64,000 nucleotides of DNA, from NCBI GenBank assembly GCA_012295275.1, contig CM022673.1, positions 25,212,261-25,276,260 of the forward strand, in the 5' to 3' direction. The position numbers and the translations under genes were made by a program. Of the stretch, positions 51,504 to 63,885 are shown piece after piece. The stretch is from Chrysomallon squamiferum (Eukaryota; Mollusca; Gastropoda; Neomphalida; Peltospiridae). The notes under the pieces were generated by a model. It saw nothing but the letters and a program-made list of their open reading frames with translations. It searched no databases and was not told the DNA's origin. Position 1 is the stretch's first letter, and each line of letters begins with the position of its first letter.

Positions 51504-52494
51504 GAAGAAATAATAATAAAGAAAGAAAGACAAAAATACCCCACAAAAACCCCCAACAATAAACAATTTATGCAGTAAGAGACACATGCAGATTGAAATA
51601 AAAATTATTTCAAGTGAATAATTTATTTCCACTTCCTACCAGAAGCTCTAAGTTGCCTTGTAGAATATATTAATGAAAAAGAAGGTGCTAATAAAACAGT
51701 CCCCCAACTACAACAGTGTCTAACAATATTTATGTAACTGTTTGAACATCGTACATAAACATGCATTCAGTAATGTGTCTGTTTATCTGTTAAACAGTCT
51801 AACAGTGAAAATCATTTCTCTGAATATCATAACTTCAATTAACAAAACAAAAATAAATAAATAAAATAAAATAAAATAAAATAAAACAAAAAAATAAATA
51901 AAGAAAGAACAGAAAAGGAAGTATATTGTTATGACTTATAAATTAAACCTCTACAGTAACTTTCAGTTTTGAGAATGTTTGTTACCCATCATGTGGTGTG
52001 AGTTTAAAAAAAAAAAATGCCTGATGTATGAAAAAAAAATAAAGACAGTATAGAATTTACTTTTGTCATTTTAACAAGTAATGACAAAAACAGAAATGTT
52101 ATTCTAGTGTGATGAGATTAAAAAGACAAGACCCAAGAAAAGAGAAACATCTAAAAACCACCTTCATCTCTGACTGCAAGCTGTAGCACCAGCTAAACAC
52201 TCCATTCTCTTGCCATTGTAAATAAAATTGCATAATTTGCCATCATAACCTAGAACTCTAATTCTTCTCTTCACCAAGCCTAAACGTTCCACATCCGTCA
52301 GAATTTCTAAATTTCACTTTCAAAAAAAAAAAAAAAAGTTTAGCATCCTGTTCAGTTTTGAATAGTTCCCTGTGCTGAAGAAGCCAGCGTAGCTCGTCAA
52401 TAAAAACGACTGTGTTCTGTCACTAGACAGTGTTTCAAACAGTCCAGATGTGTGAGCTGTGTGGATGGCAAGGCAGGGACTTCACTTCTCAAAC
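48693..52494 (-). other. Probable long 3' UTR of BRSK
   Basis: No coding exon was recognised on either strand. The sequence is AT-rich, with a degenerate tandem repeat near 50405-50705, an AAT array near 51471-51500 and A-rich tetranucleotide runs near 51850-51905. Position after the BRSK stop suggests a 3' UTR or intergenic spacer. Confidence 0.4.
50405..50705. repeat. Degenerate tandem repeat, unit about 50 to 65 bp
   Basis: About five or six imperfect copies of a block resembling TTGATTC(A/T)(A/G)CAGA(C/T)TGCAAAATG followed by TTTATGTA(G)TAATGTAA. Copies are clearest at 50540-50690. Lengths and bases vary between copies. Confidence 0.6.
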
Positions 52495-54859
52495 TCAAAC
52501 TCTGTCCCTCTGAGTGTTCTCTGACAAAACCTTTCTAGTTTTACTAGTGTCTCTGTTTCTCGGTGGTAATGGAGGTCTTTTATCCACTGGCTGCAAGAAG
52601 TAAACAAAAAAAAAAGAGAGATTTAAAAAGTATTTTTGAACCCACCTATAGCAATGCAGGAGATTATTCTTAATGATCTGTATTTAAATTTTAACACGTA
52701 TTTTTGACATTTTGAGCATGCTAAAAAAAAAGTAAACAAAGTATTTTCAAAATCATATGAAATCTGTCCAACTGACCAGAGCTATGCAGGAGATAATTCT
52801 TAGTGTCAATATTTTTGGCAAGGATTTTGTTTAACATTTTAAAAGTATTTATGACAGTTTAGCATGTTAATGTTCTCTATATTTTCAGTGCATTATCTTA
52901 ACAGTGATAATAGTTTTAAGACTATAAATATTAAATTATCTGAAAATGAGAAGGCAGCTGTTTACATTATATTACAACTTTCATTATGATTAACATGTTC
53001 AATGTAACTGAAACATGAGAAGATAATTATTTATGTTAATATAAATTTTATTTTTCTTTCATTAATGATTTAAAATAAAAAGGCAAATTAATACATCATG
53101 CACCGATTCATTTTTGTATAAATAACGTCACGTATAGGGTTGTTAACAGAACTTACGTCATCTTCTCCGTTTTCTTTAGGAGTTGAGTATGAAGGGCTGG
53201 CGTGGTCTGATGAATATGAGGCTGTGCTGTCTGTGCTGATTTTACGATTGTTTTCGCCTCGCGGAGAAGACATCAGCGCCTGTAGGTGTTCACAAACACG
53301 TCGGAATCTTCGCGAAGGTCCTGATGAAAACAAAATTATGTATTTTTCAGTAGAAATGCTGTATCAGAATTAAAAAACTATTTAGTTTAATTTATTATGT
53401 ATCCATTCTTCTTGGGGTTTTTAAAAATATAATCTGAAAATACTGAACAGAATTGAACATTTTTCAAAATATATTTTTTAAAGATGTTTTTTTTATACCA
53501 TTAATTTTATGTTGGAGAGAGATACTAAATATAAAAATAAAATAAAAATGACAATAATATATATATATATGTTTGAATGTATAAAAACTTAGACTTTATT
53601 GACTGTTCAATTGAATGTATTCAGTATAATAACTAATTATAAATGATAGATTCTGTTTATAAAATGTTTAAAATCTCTTGCTGCAAACTGACTGACCTGA
53701 GACTAGTGTGTATGTCAGACAGAAGTTTGTGGCGTTGGCTGTTTCGCGCTCGCCAGGGGCAGGACTGATATCAACCTGGAATCTCACGTTTCTGGAGAAC
53801 ATGGATGAACTACCACCGCGTCGGTACTCCGCCCTGAATGTTGTCGTAGACACAACACTGTGACTGAGATCGGAAGTCTGACACACAAAATAAAAATTAA
53901 AAAATAAAATCATCTCAGATCTTGTTATTAGTTTGTAGGCAAACTGCAGTTTAATTTTTATATTTTTATATATATATATATACATATTTTCTTCTTTTTT
54001 TGTTATTTTTTTGAAAATCTTATTTTGATTTTCAAAAACTGGTCTAATTGTTAAAAATTACCTTATCTTTCACAGAAAGAAACTTAACCAAAATTTTTCA
54101 GTTTAAGAATCCAGTCACATCTGATATGAACTAATAGAAAATAAATTTCAGTTAGCTATGCTCAGTGAGAAACATTATACCTAACTCTACTGTATAATAC
54201 AGAAAGAAGATTCACAACAAAAAACACAAATTAGCACAGCTGAACGTGTATCACACTAAACACTAAAAATACCTGAATGGAAACACAATTATTTCGTACA
54301 ACGTAACAGATAATAAAGTATTTTTATTTGATAAGAAAAACTTACAGAAAGGAATGCATGTACTAGATCAGCCTTCACCTGACTGAATGTTTTGTCTCGG
54401 ACCATCATGAAGTGGTGTTCCTGTTCCATACCCATCAGACCACCAAACCACGACCGCTTGGCCATTCTGCAAAGTAAAACAAATATGTATCCAACAACTG
54501 TGTTAACCCCTCTCAAACCTTTAACCATACTCCAGTACATTCCAAAGATGATTTTAGAATAATAATAATAGTAATAATAGTTATAATAATAATAATAAGA
54601 AATAATAATAATAATTATAGTAGTAATAGTAATAATAATAATAGTAATAATAGTAATAATAATAATAAGAAATAATAATAATAATAGTAGTAATAGTAAT
54701 AATAATAGTAATAATAATAATAATAAGAAATAATAATAATAATAGTAATAATAATAATAGTAATAATAGTAATAATAATAAGAAATAATAATAATAATAG
54801 TAGTAGTAATAGTAATAATAATAGTAATAATAATAATAATAGTAACAATAATAATAATA

Positions 54860-54926
<67 letters not shown>

Positions 54927-57900
54927 TAATAATAATAAAGTTCATATACAGAATGAAGTATGAGAAAAATAATTAATAAATAAATAAAAAATCACGAAAA
55001 CCCCCCACTAATCTTGTGGAAATAATTTAATGTTCAACAGGCACTTATTTCCTTGATGTTACAAAAATATGAAATTTTCAAATCATGAACAAAGTTGAAG
55101 AGTATTTATTTATAATTACACAGCTGTCAAGAAAGAAAGAACTTTATCAGTGTAGTGCAGATAATGAATATACTACTCACTCAGGAGATGAATCTGGTGT
55201 CATTGAGATTTCATCTGATGTTGGCACTGCAAGTAAACAAAAAAGAGATGAAAGTAAAAAAAGAAAATTTGTTCAAGCAGCAACCCTACTCTTATTTAAT
55301 TTTATCTCTTCAAAATAAAAAATAAAAAAAAAAAAAAAATAAATAAATAAGATGAAAATTACAAATATTTTTTGAAATTAATATATATATAAAATATATA
55401 TATGTATATATATATATATTGTTTTGGATGAAGAAAATATATATCTGCAACTATTAATACACAATTTAAAATTTAAATTGTTATAAAGAGCTGTGAAATA
55501 TCACAAATAAGTAAGAAACAAGATATAAAAAAATTGTATAAAAATAATTTCTCAGACAAAATTCGTTATTATAACAGGTTGCAGTTAATAAATTGATCAT
55601 GGTCATTGGTCAAGTAATAGTAAATTTCTCTCTATCAAATTGAAAGATTCTTGAAATTTTCTCCAAAATAATGTACAGAAAATAATACTTTCTTCAGCAG
55701 AATTCTCATCTTAATGAACCAGAGTGACAAGGTCTGTTTCTTTACCAAATTATAATTAATAAGTACACATAAAGGAATGTAAATAAATATAGGCAAGTAC
55801 ATGTCAGTAAATATATATAAATGCAATTAGGTAAGTAACTGTACATATTAAGTAGCTATTAATACACAAGTAAATGCATATAAGTGAATACATGTATATG
55901 CAAATGCATTTGATTATTATTGATTACAGGCGAGATTACAAGTTTATGTTCTTCCTCAGCAATTAATAAATTTTACTTAAATGATTTTCATAATTATATT
56001 TTCTAAAAATCTTAAACTGATGACAAATATTTTCATTCTGAACGTCATCAGTAAATGAAAGCACATTTCTTTCTTGCTGACAGGAACATTATGTGCTTGT
56101 AATCAGTATTCATAGCAAGTACTGGATATTTCTTTCCCTTGGAATATAAAATACAGCATTAAGTGTGAGAAATACATTTGGCTTGACCAAGAAAGTCTCA
56201 GTGGACTTTGCAGTTGTTATAATCCAAAGTGAACAGCCAATTTAAATGCCTTCAAGACATCTTATCACTAAAGTGGAAATAAAATCCCAAAACATTTATT
56301 TCCCAGCTATTTTTGCATTAGCATTTCAGTGTACAGTTGTTTGTATGTATAAACAGTAACTAGACAGATATGCATGATCAATTATTACTTAATGTTTATT
56401 ATGGAACACTTTCAGATTATGATCTGTAGCTCTATTTCTATGATAACTGTAAAGATGCAAAATGCACAAGTGCTTATTCTAATAATATTCAAAATTTCAT
56501 GCTGAAACAAAATAAATCACACAGAAAAACATTGTAAGAAATTGCAATTTCATTACACTGGAACTGCCCTAGTGCAAATGTTAAAAATGTGGTTTTAGTT
56601 TATAAAATTTACTGTTGTTACTAGTTTTTTCTTTGTAAGTTATACAAAAGTAGTAAAGCAATTGTGTAAGATAAAATTGTTTTACTTTTATAATAATTAA
56701 TTAATCATTTATAAAGATTTTGGAGTGGTTTAAATATTAATAATTAAATTTAAATTAAAAAAAAAAAAAAAAAAAAAAAATAAAAATAAAATAAAAAATA
56801 AATCTAAAACCAAATTCCAAAAATAACACTAAAGCCATTTAACTTAAAGTAATATGTAATGAAATGGGTTTTAAGATAAAAATACAAATGTAATCAAACT
56901 TCAAAATTAAATAGAAGCATAGTTCATTCAATTGTAAATAAATTTTAAGAAAAAAACATACAAAAGTAAAAAAAAAAAAAAATAAATCAGTCAAACAATA
57001 AATTTTGATAAGTTAGGTTTATTAGTAAAGAAGGTGAAATTAAAACATGTCAAAAGAAAACCATGCTTTTTCAAAACCAAAAAAGGAAAATATTGTTAAA
57101 AAAATCAAAACATGGAAAACAATGATCAGTGTACAGAGATAAAAAATTTAAATAAAATATTGATCACTTTAAAAAGAAAAAAGATAAAAAAGATAAAAAA
57201 GAGTGACCAGTTGAAATGTAATTGTGAAAAACAAACAATTATCATGTAAAAATCCTCAATGCCACCTGTAACATAGTTCAAATTTACAAAATTTTCATTA
57301 ATATTCACAAACCATTAGAGATTTCAGAACATGCTCCAACTGAGTTTTCACTTTGTGAAAGAGTGCATGAAGCAAACAACATCAAAAAGATAAAGAACCT
57401 ATTATTCTTGTGCTTTCAACTCTTGCTGAAGAAAACAGGAAATCCACCATTAAAAATGTGTTATTCATTCAAGAAAATTAACTTATAGGTAAAGAAATCA
57501 GAAGAAATCAATCATAAAATTAGGTGCAATAAAATTCACAAACAAATGTTTGGAAAAACCGATAGAGTAAATCAAATAACAAAAAAAAAAAAAGAAGAAG
57601 GAAAAAGGAATAAAAAACTTACTTGTTAGAAAGTAACAACTACTACTGCTATCCTTTTTATGGAAATCAGACAACTAGAAACAATACAGTGTCAGTATCT
57701 GAAGATTTCGTGGTGCCACACAAAAAATAACACAACGTCTGAATCATACACATTAAGAGACTTTGTGACACATTTAACTTCCAAAAACATTAACCGAACC
57801 CGGATGTTGTTGTTGAAAAAGAAACCAATATACCATAACCTACATCATACATATCAGTTCATTATGATGTAGAATAAACTTGGAATAAAACGTGTTATTG

Positions 57901-58721
57901 TCAATGTTAAGCAAAAAACGTGCTTCAAAATCCAAATAGAATTGGAAAAAAAAAAAAAAAAAAAACGTCAGGGGTTAACAGTGAAGTCGTGCATCATCAG
58001 TTAGTTTTTCAACAAACCCAGTCTACACCAACCAACAGTGGTCAGGAAAGAAACACAACAACATGCATTGAAAACAACTGAAACCCAACCTAAATCACCT
58101 GTTAGGTAATCCATTTCAAAAGCCTCGGCCCCGTAACCATTTGGATATGGAATACCTTGCATTTTCCTCCTGTGGAATCGTGGAGATCCCAGGAAACTGT
58201 TTTTGATCGTGTGCAGTCTGGTCTTCCAGGGCGTCGTCTGGATTCCCGGTGAGCTTGGTGGGGTGGCTGAAGGACTGTGGGTTGGTGTTCCTCGGTGAGG
58301 AAGTTTTGGACTTGACAGTGGTGAAGTGTTCGGACTGCCGCTCAGACTCGCCTTCCTGGTAAAATAAATGTTACACAGCATTGTAGAGTGTGTTTGTAGT
58401 TTTAAAATAAGTGTAAGAGTTTTAAAAATATATAATGTGATCCATTTCAAAAGCAAACATTATTAAAGCAATATGTTAATAGATATATGTGTTTGTTTGT
58501 GTACACACACACAAACTCACACGCAATTAAAACAAATCTGAAAAAAACTTCTTTTTGTACTTTTACTATATATATATATTATTATTATTATTATTATTAT
58601 TGTATATATATAAACACTTTTTTTTTTATTAATCATTTCAGTATGTCTAGTAAAAAAAAATAAATATATTAAATCTTGAAAGAGAAAAATAAAGATACAG
58701 TTTTCTAATTAAATAGCAAAA

Positions 58722-58780
<59 letters not shown>

Positions 58781-61700
58781 TAATAATAATAATAAAGTTC
58801 ATATACAGAATGAAGTATGAGAAAAAAAGAATGAAAGGTTATTAATATGTCTCTTTTAGAACATAAACAAAGAATAAAATAAACATACTGAAAACACAAA
58901 TAACTTTAACTGAAAACAAAAACACTTATTAATCACAAAAACATATAAAATAATAAATGCACTGAAACAAAGAATGACGTCACTGAAAATCAACATTAAT
59001 TAAACAAAACCAAATACAGCTGAAAAATACAAAATCACAAAAACTGAAGAAATTAAAAATAAATAATCATATTTTTGAATAACCAAGGGAACAAAAGTCT
59101 CTACTGAAAGGCTAAAAGGAAGTCAGTTCAGAATACAGCTGTAGCAAAACCTGAAATAACAGTGAAGTGAATTGACAGGATTTTTTTAAAGTTTATACCA
59201 CCATAGCTGTCAATATAAAAAACTAAATTTCTGAATATGTGAAGATGAAATATTGAGCCACTGATGAACTCTCCTGTGTAGATAACAATCAGCTCTTCCA
59301 AAACAAATTACATCTATCATACAAAAGTGAATCTGTAAACATTTATTTACAGTTTTCACACTTGTATTAATCAACATTACCATAGGTAAATTTTCAGTAA
59401 TACTAAACATTAATTAACAAAAAAAACGTGAAGGGTCAGTACAACAACAACATACAAACAGAAAATGACACTGATTTTGTCATCTGCAAAAATTCAGAGA
59501 AACATGTACCCTCTTCTGACTCTGTTTTAAGTGCACAAATTAACTTTTCAACTTAATATTTTGATTAAGATCACATCCACACCAAATTTTATAAACTATC
59601 AGTTAAAAAATTGTGAATTTCAATCTGCATTTTGAGCTTATGAAACAGCAAAATATCCTTAAACTGACTTTCTTTTGCCTTCTGCTATACATGTATGAAT
59701 AATAAAACAGTCACAGTGATCTCCCTTGGCTACTCACGCATGTTGGACTGCAAGGCCTCTCCTTGATGCAACTGGCGACCCTTCGCTTATATTACCCAGT
59801 GAGAGTCTGGCAATCAAAACATTGTTAGTAAAGTAACCACAGCATGCACATTTGTTTTCAGTATTTCCCATTAAACAAAACATTATGAGGTTAATTAATT
59901 ACAAGATGATGTCAGTAAATATAAAATTTTACTTTGTATTAATCAGTATTTTTCTACATCATAATGTTAATAAATGTTAGTTCTGAACAGAGTTAATTAA
60001 CTGTTAATATGTTAAACAATATGTGTAAGTAAACATATAATGTAATTTTATGTTAATCAGTTTTAGTATTTTAAACACATTTTAAATTACATTCACACAA
60101 AAAACAGAAAAGCTCCATGTTACCTATATTTCATTTTAAATAAAACAATTAAGGAACTGAAATCATTCCAGGATTTACAAAACATAAACATAATTAAAAC
60201 TGTTTCCTTTAAGAAATTATCACCTTTATTAATATTTGTCTTAAAGTTTGATTTTTGTTGTGGTTCTTTTTTTTTTTTTTTGTTTTTTTTTTGGGGGGGT
60301 GTTTTTTTAAATTTATGTTTTTCTTTTTACAGTTAAATCAGCATTTTTCAGCTAATTTAGATTAACGTAAGAACAATTTTTAATGTTACAAATCATTAAA
60401 ATTTGTACTTATATATAATAATTTTTTGTAATTGTTTATTATTACAATGTGTTATTTAGTTCTGAATGTTATTTTGAGTTAACAGGTTTGCATTCAGTTT
60501 TGGTAATTTCATCATCAAATGTTAGTATTAACTTAAGAAGTCAAATATGTTTACAACATAATGTTTAAATATTTTCATCATACCTTGCTTGCCCATTAAA
60601 CTGTACAGCATCTACTCTTTTTCTGGGTGGATCAGCTAAAATTATATTTAAAACAGAAATAATATTAAAATTCTGCAGTAATACTAATCTCATTATATTG
60701 ATGCAAAAATTTATTTATGTAATTTATTTTTTATTGTTCTAATGGACATAAAAAATATCTTTGAATTTTTTTTCATTTTAAAAGAATACCTCCTTTGTTT
60801 TTGTTTTGCAATAATACTTTTTTGAATACGAAAACAGTGAAAATTACTTTTTTTTCAAAAATTAAAAAAATATATATTAAAAATGAAAAAAAAAGAAGAA
60901 AAAATCTGTACAAATTATCAGATATTTAATGCACTAAAAGTGTTAAAAAAACCCCATGTTTACTACTGACCTGATTCTGACCGACTTCTAATATCAACAT
61001 CATCTTCTACACTAGGGTTCCTGAGTTTCCGATCAAGCAACAAAAAATACACAACCTTCTCTGTGTTATGTCTAAAACAAAGATAAACTGTTAGCATCAT
61101 TTATTATTACTTCATTTCAGACACAGACAAACATCTTAGTAAAAATTCAAAAAAACAAAAACACCTGTTTGCACAAGAAATATAAACACCAACATATTTG
61201 TTAATAATATTACTAAAAGATTTACCAGAACATTTTAATTTACAATTTTATTTTCTGCTCTTCAAAAATATCTTACCGAGTTCATGATTATTAACTTTTG
61301 TATATGACATAGGTCAGTGGGAATAAATTCAAACAGAAATACATATTTAAAATGAAACAAAAAAGCCATTGGCTCAACAATTTCATGAAGAATGTAAATA
61401 CATCTTACTTTGCACTTAAAAGTTCACTGACTAGCTTATCTTTGTCTTTAAAACACTGTAATGAATTCATTGTGGAAAGAACGTCAGGGTCCAGATCTTC
61501 AACAGTGGGTATTACTGAGGTCTGAAAAAGCAAATTCAGCAAGTGTGATGATCATAAGGTTTGTTTCAATGGAAACATGATCACCAAACTCTTGCAGTCT
61601 GAAGTGATAATAAAATATACAGTAGTTTTAAAATGAAAGATGATGCTTTTGTTAGTTCTGTGTTTTTCTTAGAAAGATCCTGGGTCAATAAAATAGTTTT

Positions 61701-62004
61701 TTTTTTTTTTTTTATATATATATTATGGACTTGTATATTATCTGAATTTGAAAAAGAACAGAGAAAATAAAGGGACACTGGTGGAAGATGGAATTAACTT
61801 GTATTATTATAAAGGTTTATCAGTGATTTGTTTATTAGTTGTTTATCAAATATCATTGTTACCTACATTTCTTACAGATCCAATCATTTTTAAAAGAGAA
61901 CTGAGGCCTGAAATACTGCAATATTTTAAATTTTTTAATCTATGACCTGATATAATGAGTACATAGAGAATTAAATAAATAAATAAATAAATAAAAATAA
62001 ATAA

Positions 62005-62076
<72 letters not shown>

Positions 62077-63885
62077 AATAAATAAATAAAAAAACAACAT
62101 TACTTTATTATTTAGCAAAGGCTAGTCATCACAAATAATTATTTAGAAGTATAGAAAATGTATTGAGCAAAATCTATCTTATTACTAAAGCCTTTCAAGT
62201 AATACTGTTAAGAAAACTAAAGGTTGTTTTTCATAATAACAACAGAGTATTTAAAATATACAATTTGATTTACTTTACAAACTAATTAAAAAGGGATAAA
62301 GTTTGATAAATTACAATAACTGCTTATGTTTGCTATTAATCTCACTGCATGCAGTGTTTGAAAATGTCCAGGACACTGATCTTTGTAAACAAAATATGAT
62401 TGTTGAAAAATTATAAAAAAACAAATAAATAAATGGAAAAATTTAAAAAAAAAAGATGAAAAAAAAGGGTTTTAAAAAAAATAATCATAAAATAATAATA
62501 ATAAAATGATATGTCTAAGCATGCATATCATGAAACATTTAAATGTGACTAAAGCTACACAGAGATAACTTTCGTAAACATATAAAATATCTTTTATAAT
62601 GATTGGATTACAAAATAAAAAAAGCAGGAAGCATGCTTGCTAGTGGCTGTAAAAACATCATTTGAAAAAAAAAAATGTTGAAAGTTATTATTATCTTTGC
62701 CAAGAGGTTTGTTTTATTTTTTGTCTTTTTCTCTCCATTATTACTTTCACTAATTAATGAGTTAAAAAAAAAACAGAAAGAAGAAGAAGAAGCAAATCCA
62801 GGTTGTGTAGATTTTCACATACAATGCATCTTTTGTGTAAATTAAGTATTAACTGTTGTGAGTGCAGATGATAAAGCCAAATACAATGAAATGTCCCCCT
62901 TTCATCAACAACAAAAAAAGTTAATAATAATAAAAAAAGAATCATAATAAAAATAAAATACAAACTGTATGAGAAAAAGAAATGAATTTTAAAATAATCA
63001 AATAAAGCATTTACTAGTACATAAACAATATTATTTAACAACAAGTAGCAAACTTAAGCTTTTTAAATGATTTAAATTAAAGCCAAGCTATCAAGATGTG
63101 TATTTTTAAAACATGCTCTGTAAATGAGTATAGCAGTAAAAATCATTTAAAAAAATATTTTTAAATAGTATCTGATTTAGTTCTTCTTTTAAAACGGTCT
63201 TAAATAAATGACTGAGCAAAAACTAGGAATAATTCTAATTCCAAATAAAACGTTCTACCTGGACTACTTGCGTTACAGGTAATTCTAATTCTATCTGACC
63301 GAAGGTCTCCCTACAAAACAAAAACAATTACTGAGAAAGTGAAAAAACTGTCCTGAAATCACAGGACAGTGGAAATAAACAAGTCACATTTATTACTTTA
63401 TGATTCTGCAAGTGGACTACATCCATGTGCTGAAACAGAGAACTATGAATATAATTTTTTGTTTTTTTTTTTTTCATCTGCATTTAACACTACTGACTGA
63501 TCAGTGCATTAAATGGTAAATAAGAAATCGTCTCAGCACCAAAGAATGGATGACTAATTATAACCTGAGTAGGTTATTAGCTCTAAATGTTACTGAATGC
63601 TTCATTAACTTTTAAATTTCTCACTAAAAAATAAATAACCCCAAAATTACTTCATAAATTAAGTTTTTTCATAATGAATATTTCATTTTGTACTGTTTTG
63701 CTTTTAAGCTTTTTTTTTTTTTTTTTTAAATTAATAAATTCCTCTTGCAGAATCATTAAAAAAGACTTGAAACAAGACAAAACAATTTATCACTGCTGCA
63801 CTGAACTGGCACAAAACATCTAGCTAGTGATACCTGGACGACTTGATTCATAGGTAACTCAATCTCAACATCCTGTTTAGTGCCC
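52495..63885 (-). CDS. BRSK: BRSK/SAD-type serine/threonine kinase, C-terminal part (5' end outside the window)
   Basis: Minus-strand exons in order: 63834-63885 or 63259-63310 (alternatives), 61409-61521, 60971-61071, 60584-60635, 59738-59806, 58156-58355, 55181-55226, 54346-54466, 53697-53877, 53157-53320 and 52495-52590. All phases fit. The kinase domain lies beyond the right edge. Seen here: a UBA-like region ([21 protein letters not shown]) running into [31 protein letters not shown]; a Ser/Pro-rich segment with [23 protein letters not shown]; then the C-terminal domain [51 protein letters not shown] and [16 protein letters not shown]. These follow vertebrate BRSK1/2 block by block. BRSK kinases are LKB1-activated AMPK relatives that set neuronal polarity and presynaptic organisation, and the C-terminal domain is autoinhibitory. 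The last exon ends [12 protein letters not shown] and differs from vertebrate tails. Confidence 0.9.
52594..53156 (-). other. Last intron of BRSK, containing a degenerate duplication
   Basis: TATGCAGGAGATAATTCTTAG near 52787 repeats AATGCAGGAGATTATTCTTAA near 52652, and a later TGAGCATGCTAA (about 52712) matches TTTAGCATGTTAA (about 52858). The spacing is roughly 135 to 145 bases. Otherwise AT-rich unique sequence. Confidence 0.5.
53878..54345 (-). other. BRSK intron between C-terminal-domain exons
   Basis: AT-rich, with a TA run near 53968-53983. No extra exon seen. Confidence 0.6.
54556..54932. repeat. AAT-based minisatellite with higher-order units
   Basis: The array is built of AAT with AGT and AGAAAT variants. 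The variant AGAAAT recurs at 54598, 54668, 54726 and 54781, so units of about 55 to 70 bases repeat before the array ends in pure AAT. It lies in a BRSK intron. Confidence 0.9.
54934..54966. repeat. Dispersed sequence flanking an AAT array, copy 1
   Basis: AAAGTTCATATACAGAATGA, continuing AGTATGAGAAAAA, follows directly after the AAT array. The same string follows the AAT array at 58793. Confidence 0.8.
55227..58098 (-). other. BRSK intron of about 2.9 kb
   Basis: Lies between the 46-nt VPTSDE exon and the Ser/Pro-rich exon. It contains A-runs near 56758-56780 and 57946-57965 and TA-rich stretches near 55381-55420. I see no further coding exon. Confidence 0.6.
58724..58796. repeat. AAT microsatellite
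   Basis: Near-perfect AAT array in a BRSK intron, followed by a copy of the dispersed flank. Confidence 0.92.
58793..58827. repeat. Dispersed sequence flanking an AAT array, copy 2
   Basis: AAAGTTCATATACAGAATGA then AGTATGAGAAAAA, identical over about 33 bases to the string at 54934-54966 and in the same orientation after an AAT array. Confidence 0.8.
59807..60583 (-). other. BRSK intron
   Basis: AT-rich, with a T/G homopolymer patch near 60268-60310. No coding content seen. Confidence 0.6.
61522..63258 (-). other. BRSK intron of about 1.7 kb
   Basis: Between the UBA exon and the nearer alternative exon. It contains the AAT/AAAT array at 61974-62094 and otherwise AT-rich unique sequence. 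Confidence 0.6.
61974..62094. repeat. AAT array flanked by AAAT arrays
   Basis: AAAT units, then about 25 AAT units, then AAAT units again, in the BRSK intron upstream of the UBA exon. Confidence 0.92.
63259..63310 (-). CDS. BRSK: BRSK alternative exon A (52 nt)
   Basis: Minus-strand exon between a TTTTGTAG acceptor and a GTAGAAC donor. In the BRSK frame it reads [17 protein letters not shown] after one base completing the previous codon. It is homologous and equal in length to the exon at 63834-63885. Both join in phase to the exon at 61521. Splicing both in sequence would shift the frame. Confidence 0.75.
63834..63885 (-). CDS. BRSK: BRSK alternative exon B (52 nt)
   Basis: Minus-strand exon between a TTATTGTAG acceptor and a GTATCAC donor, reading [17 protein letters not shown] in the BRSK frame. 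It shares the (V/I)E(I/L)ELP..QVVQ core with exon A. It lies at the junction between the kinase catalytic domain and the UBA region. Confidence 0.75.

Noticed and set aside
54289-54945. Long minus-strand frame of over 200 codons
   Set aside because: Most of it is poly-Ile/Tyr/Leu translation of the AAT array. Only the part at 54346-54466 is a real BRSK exon.
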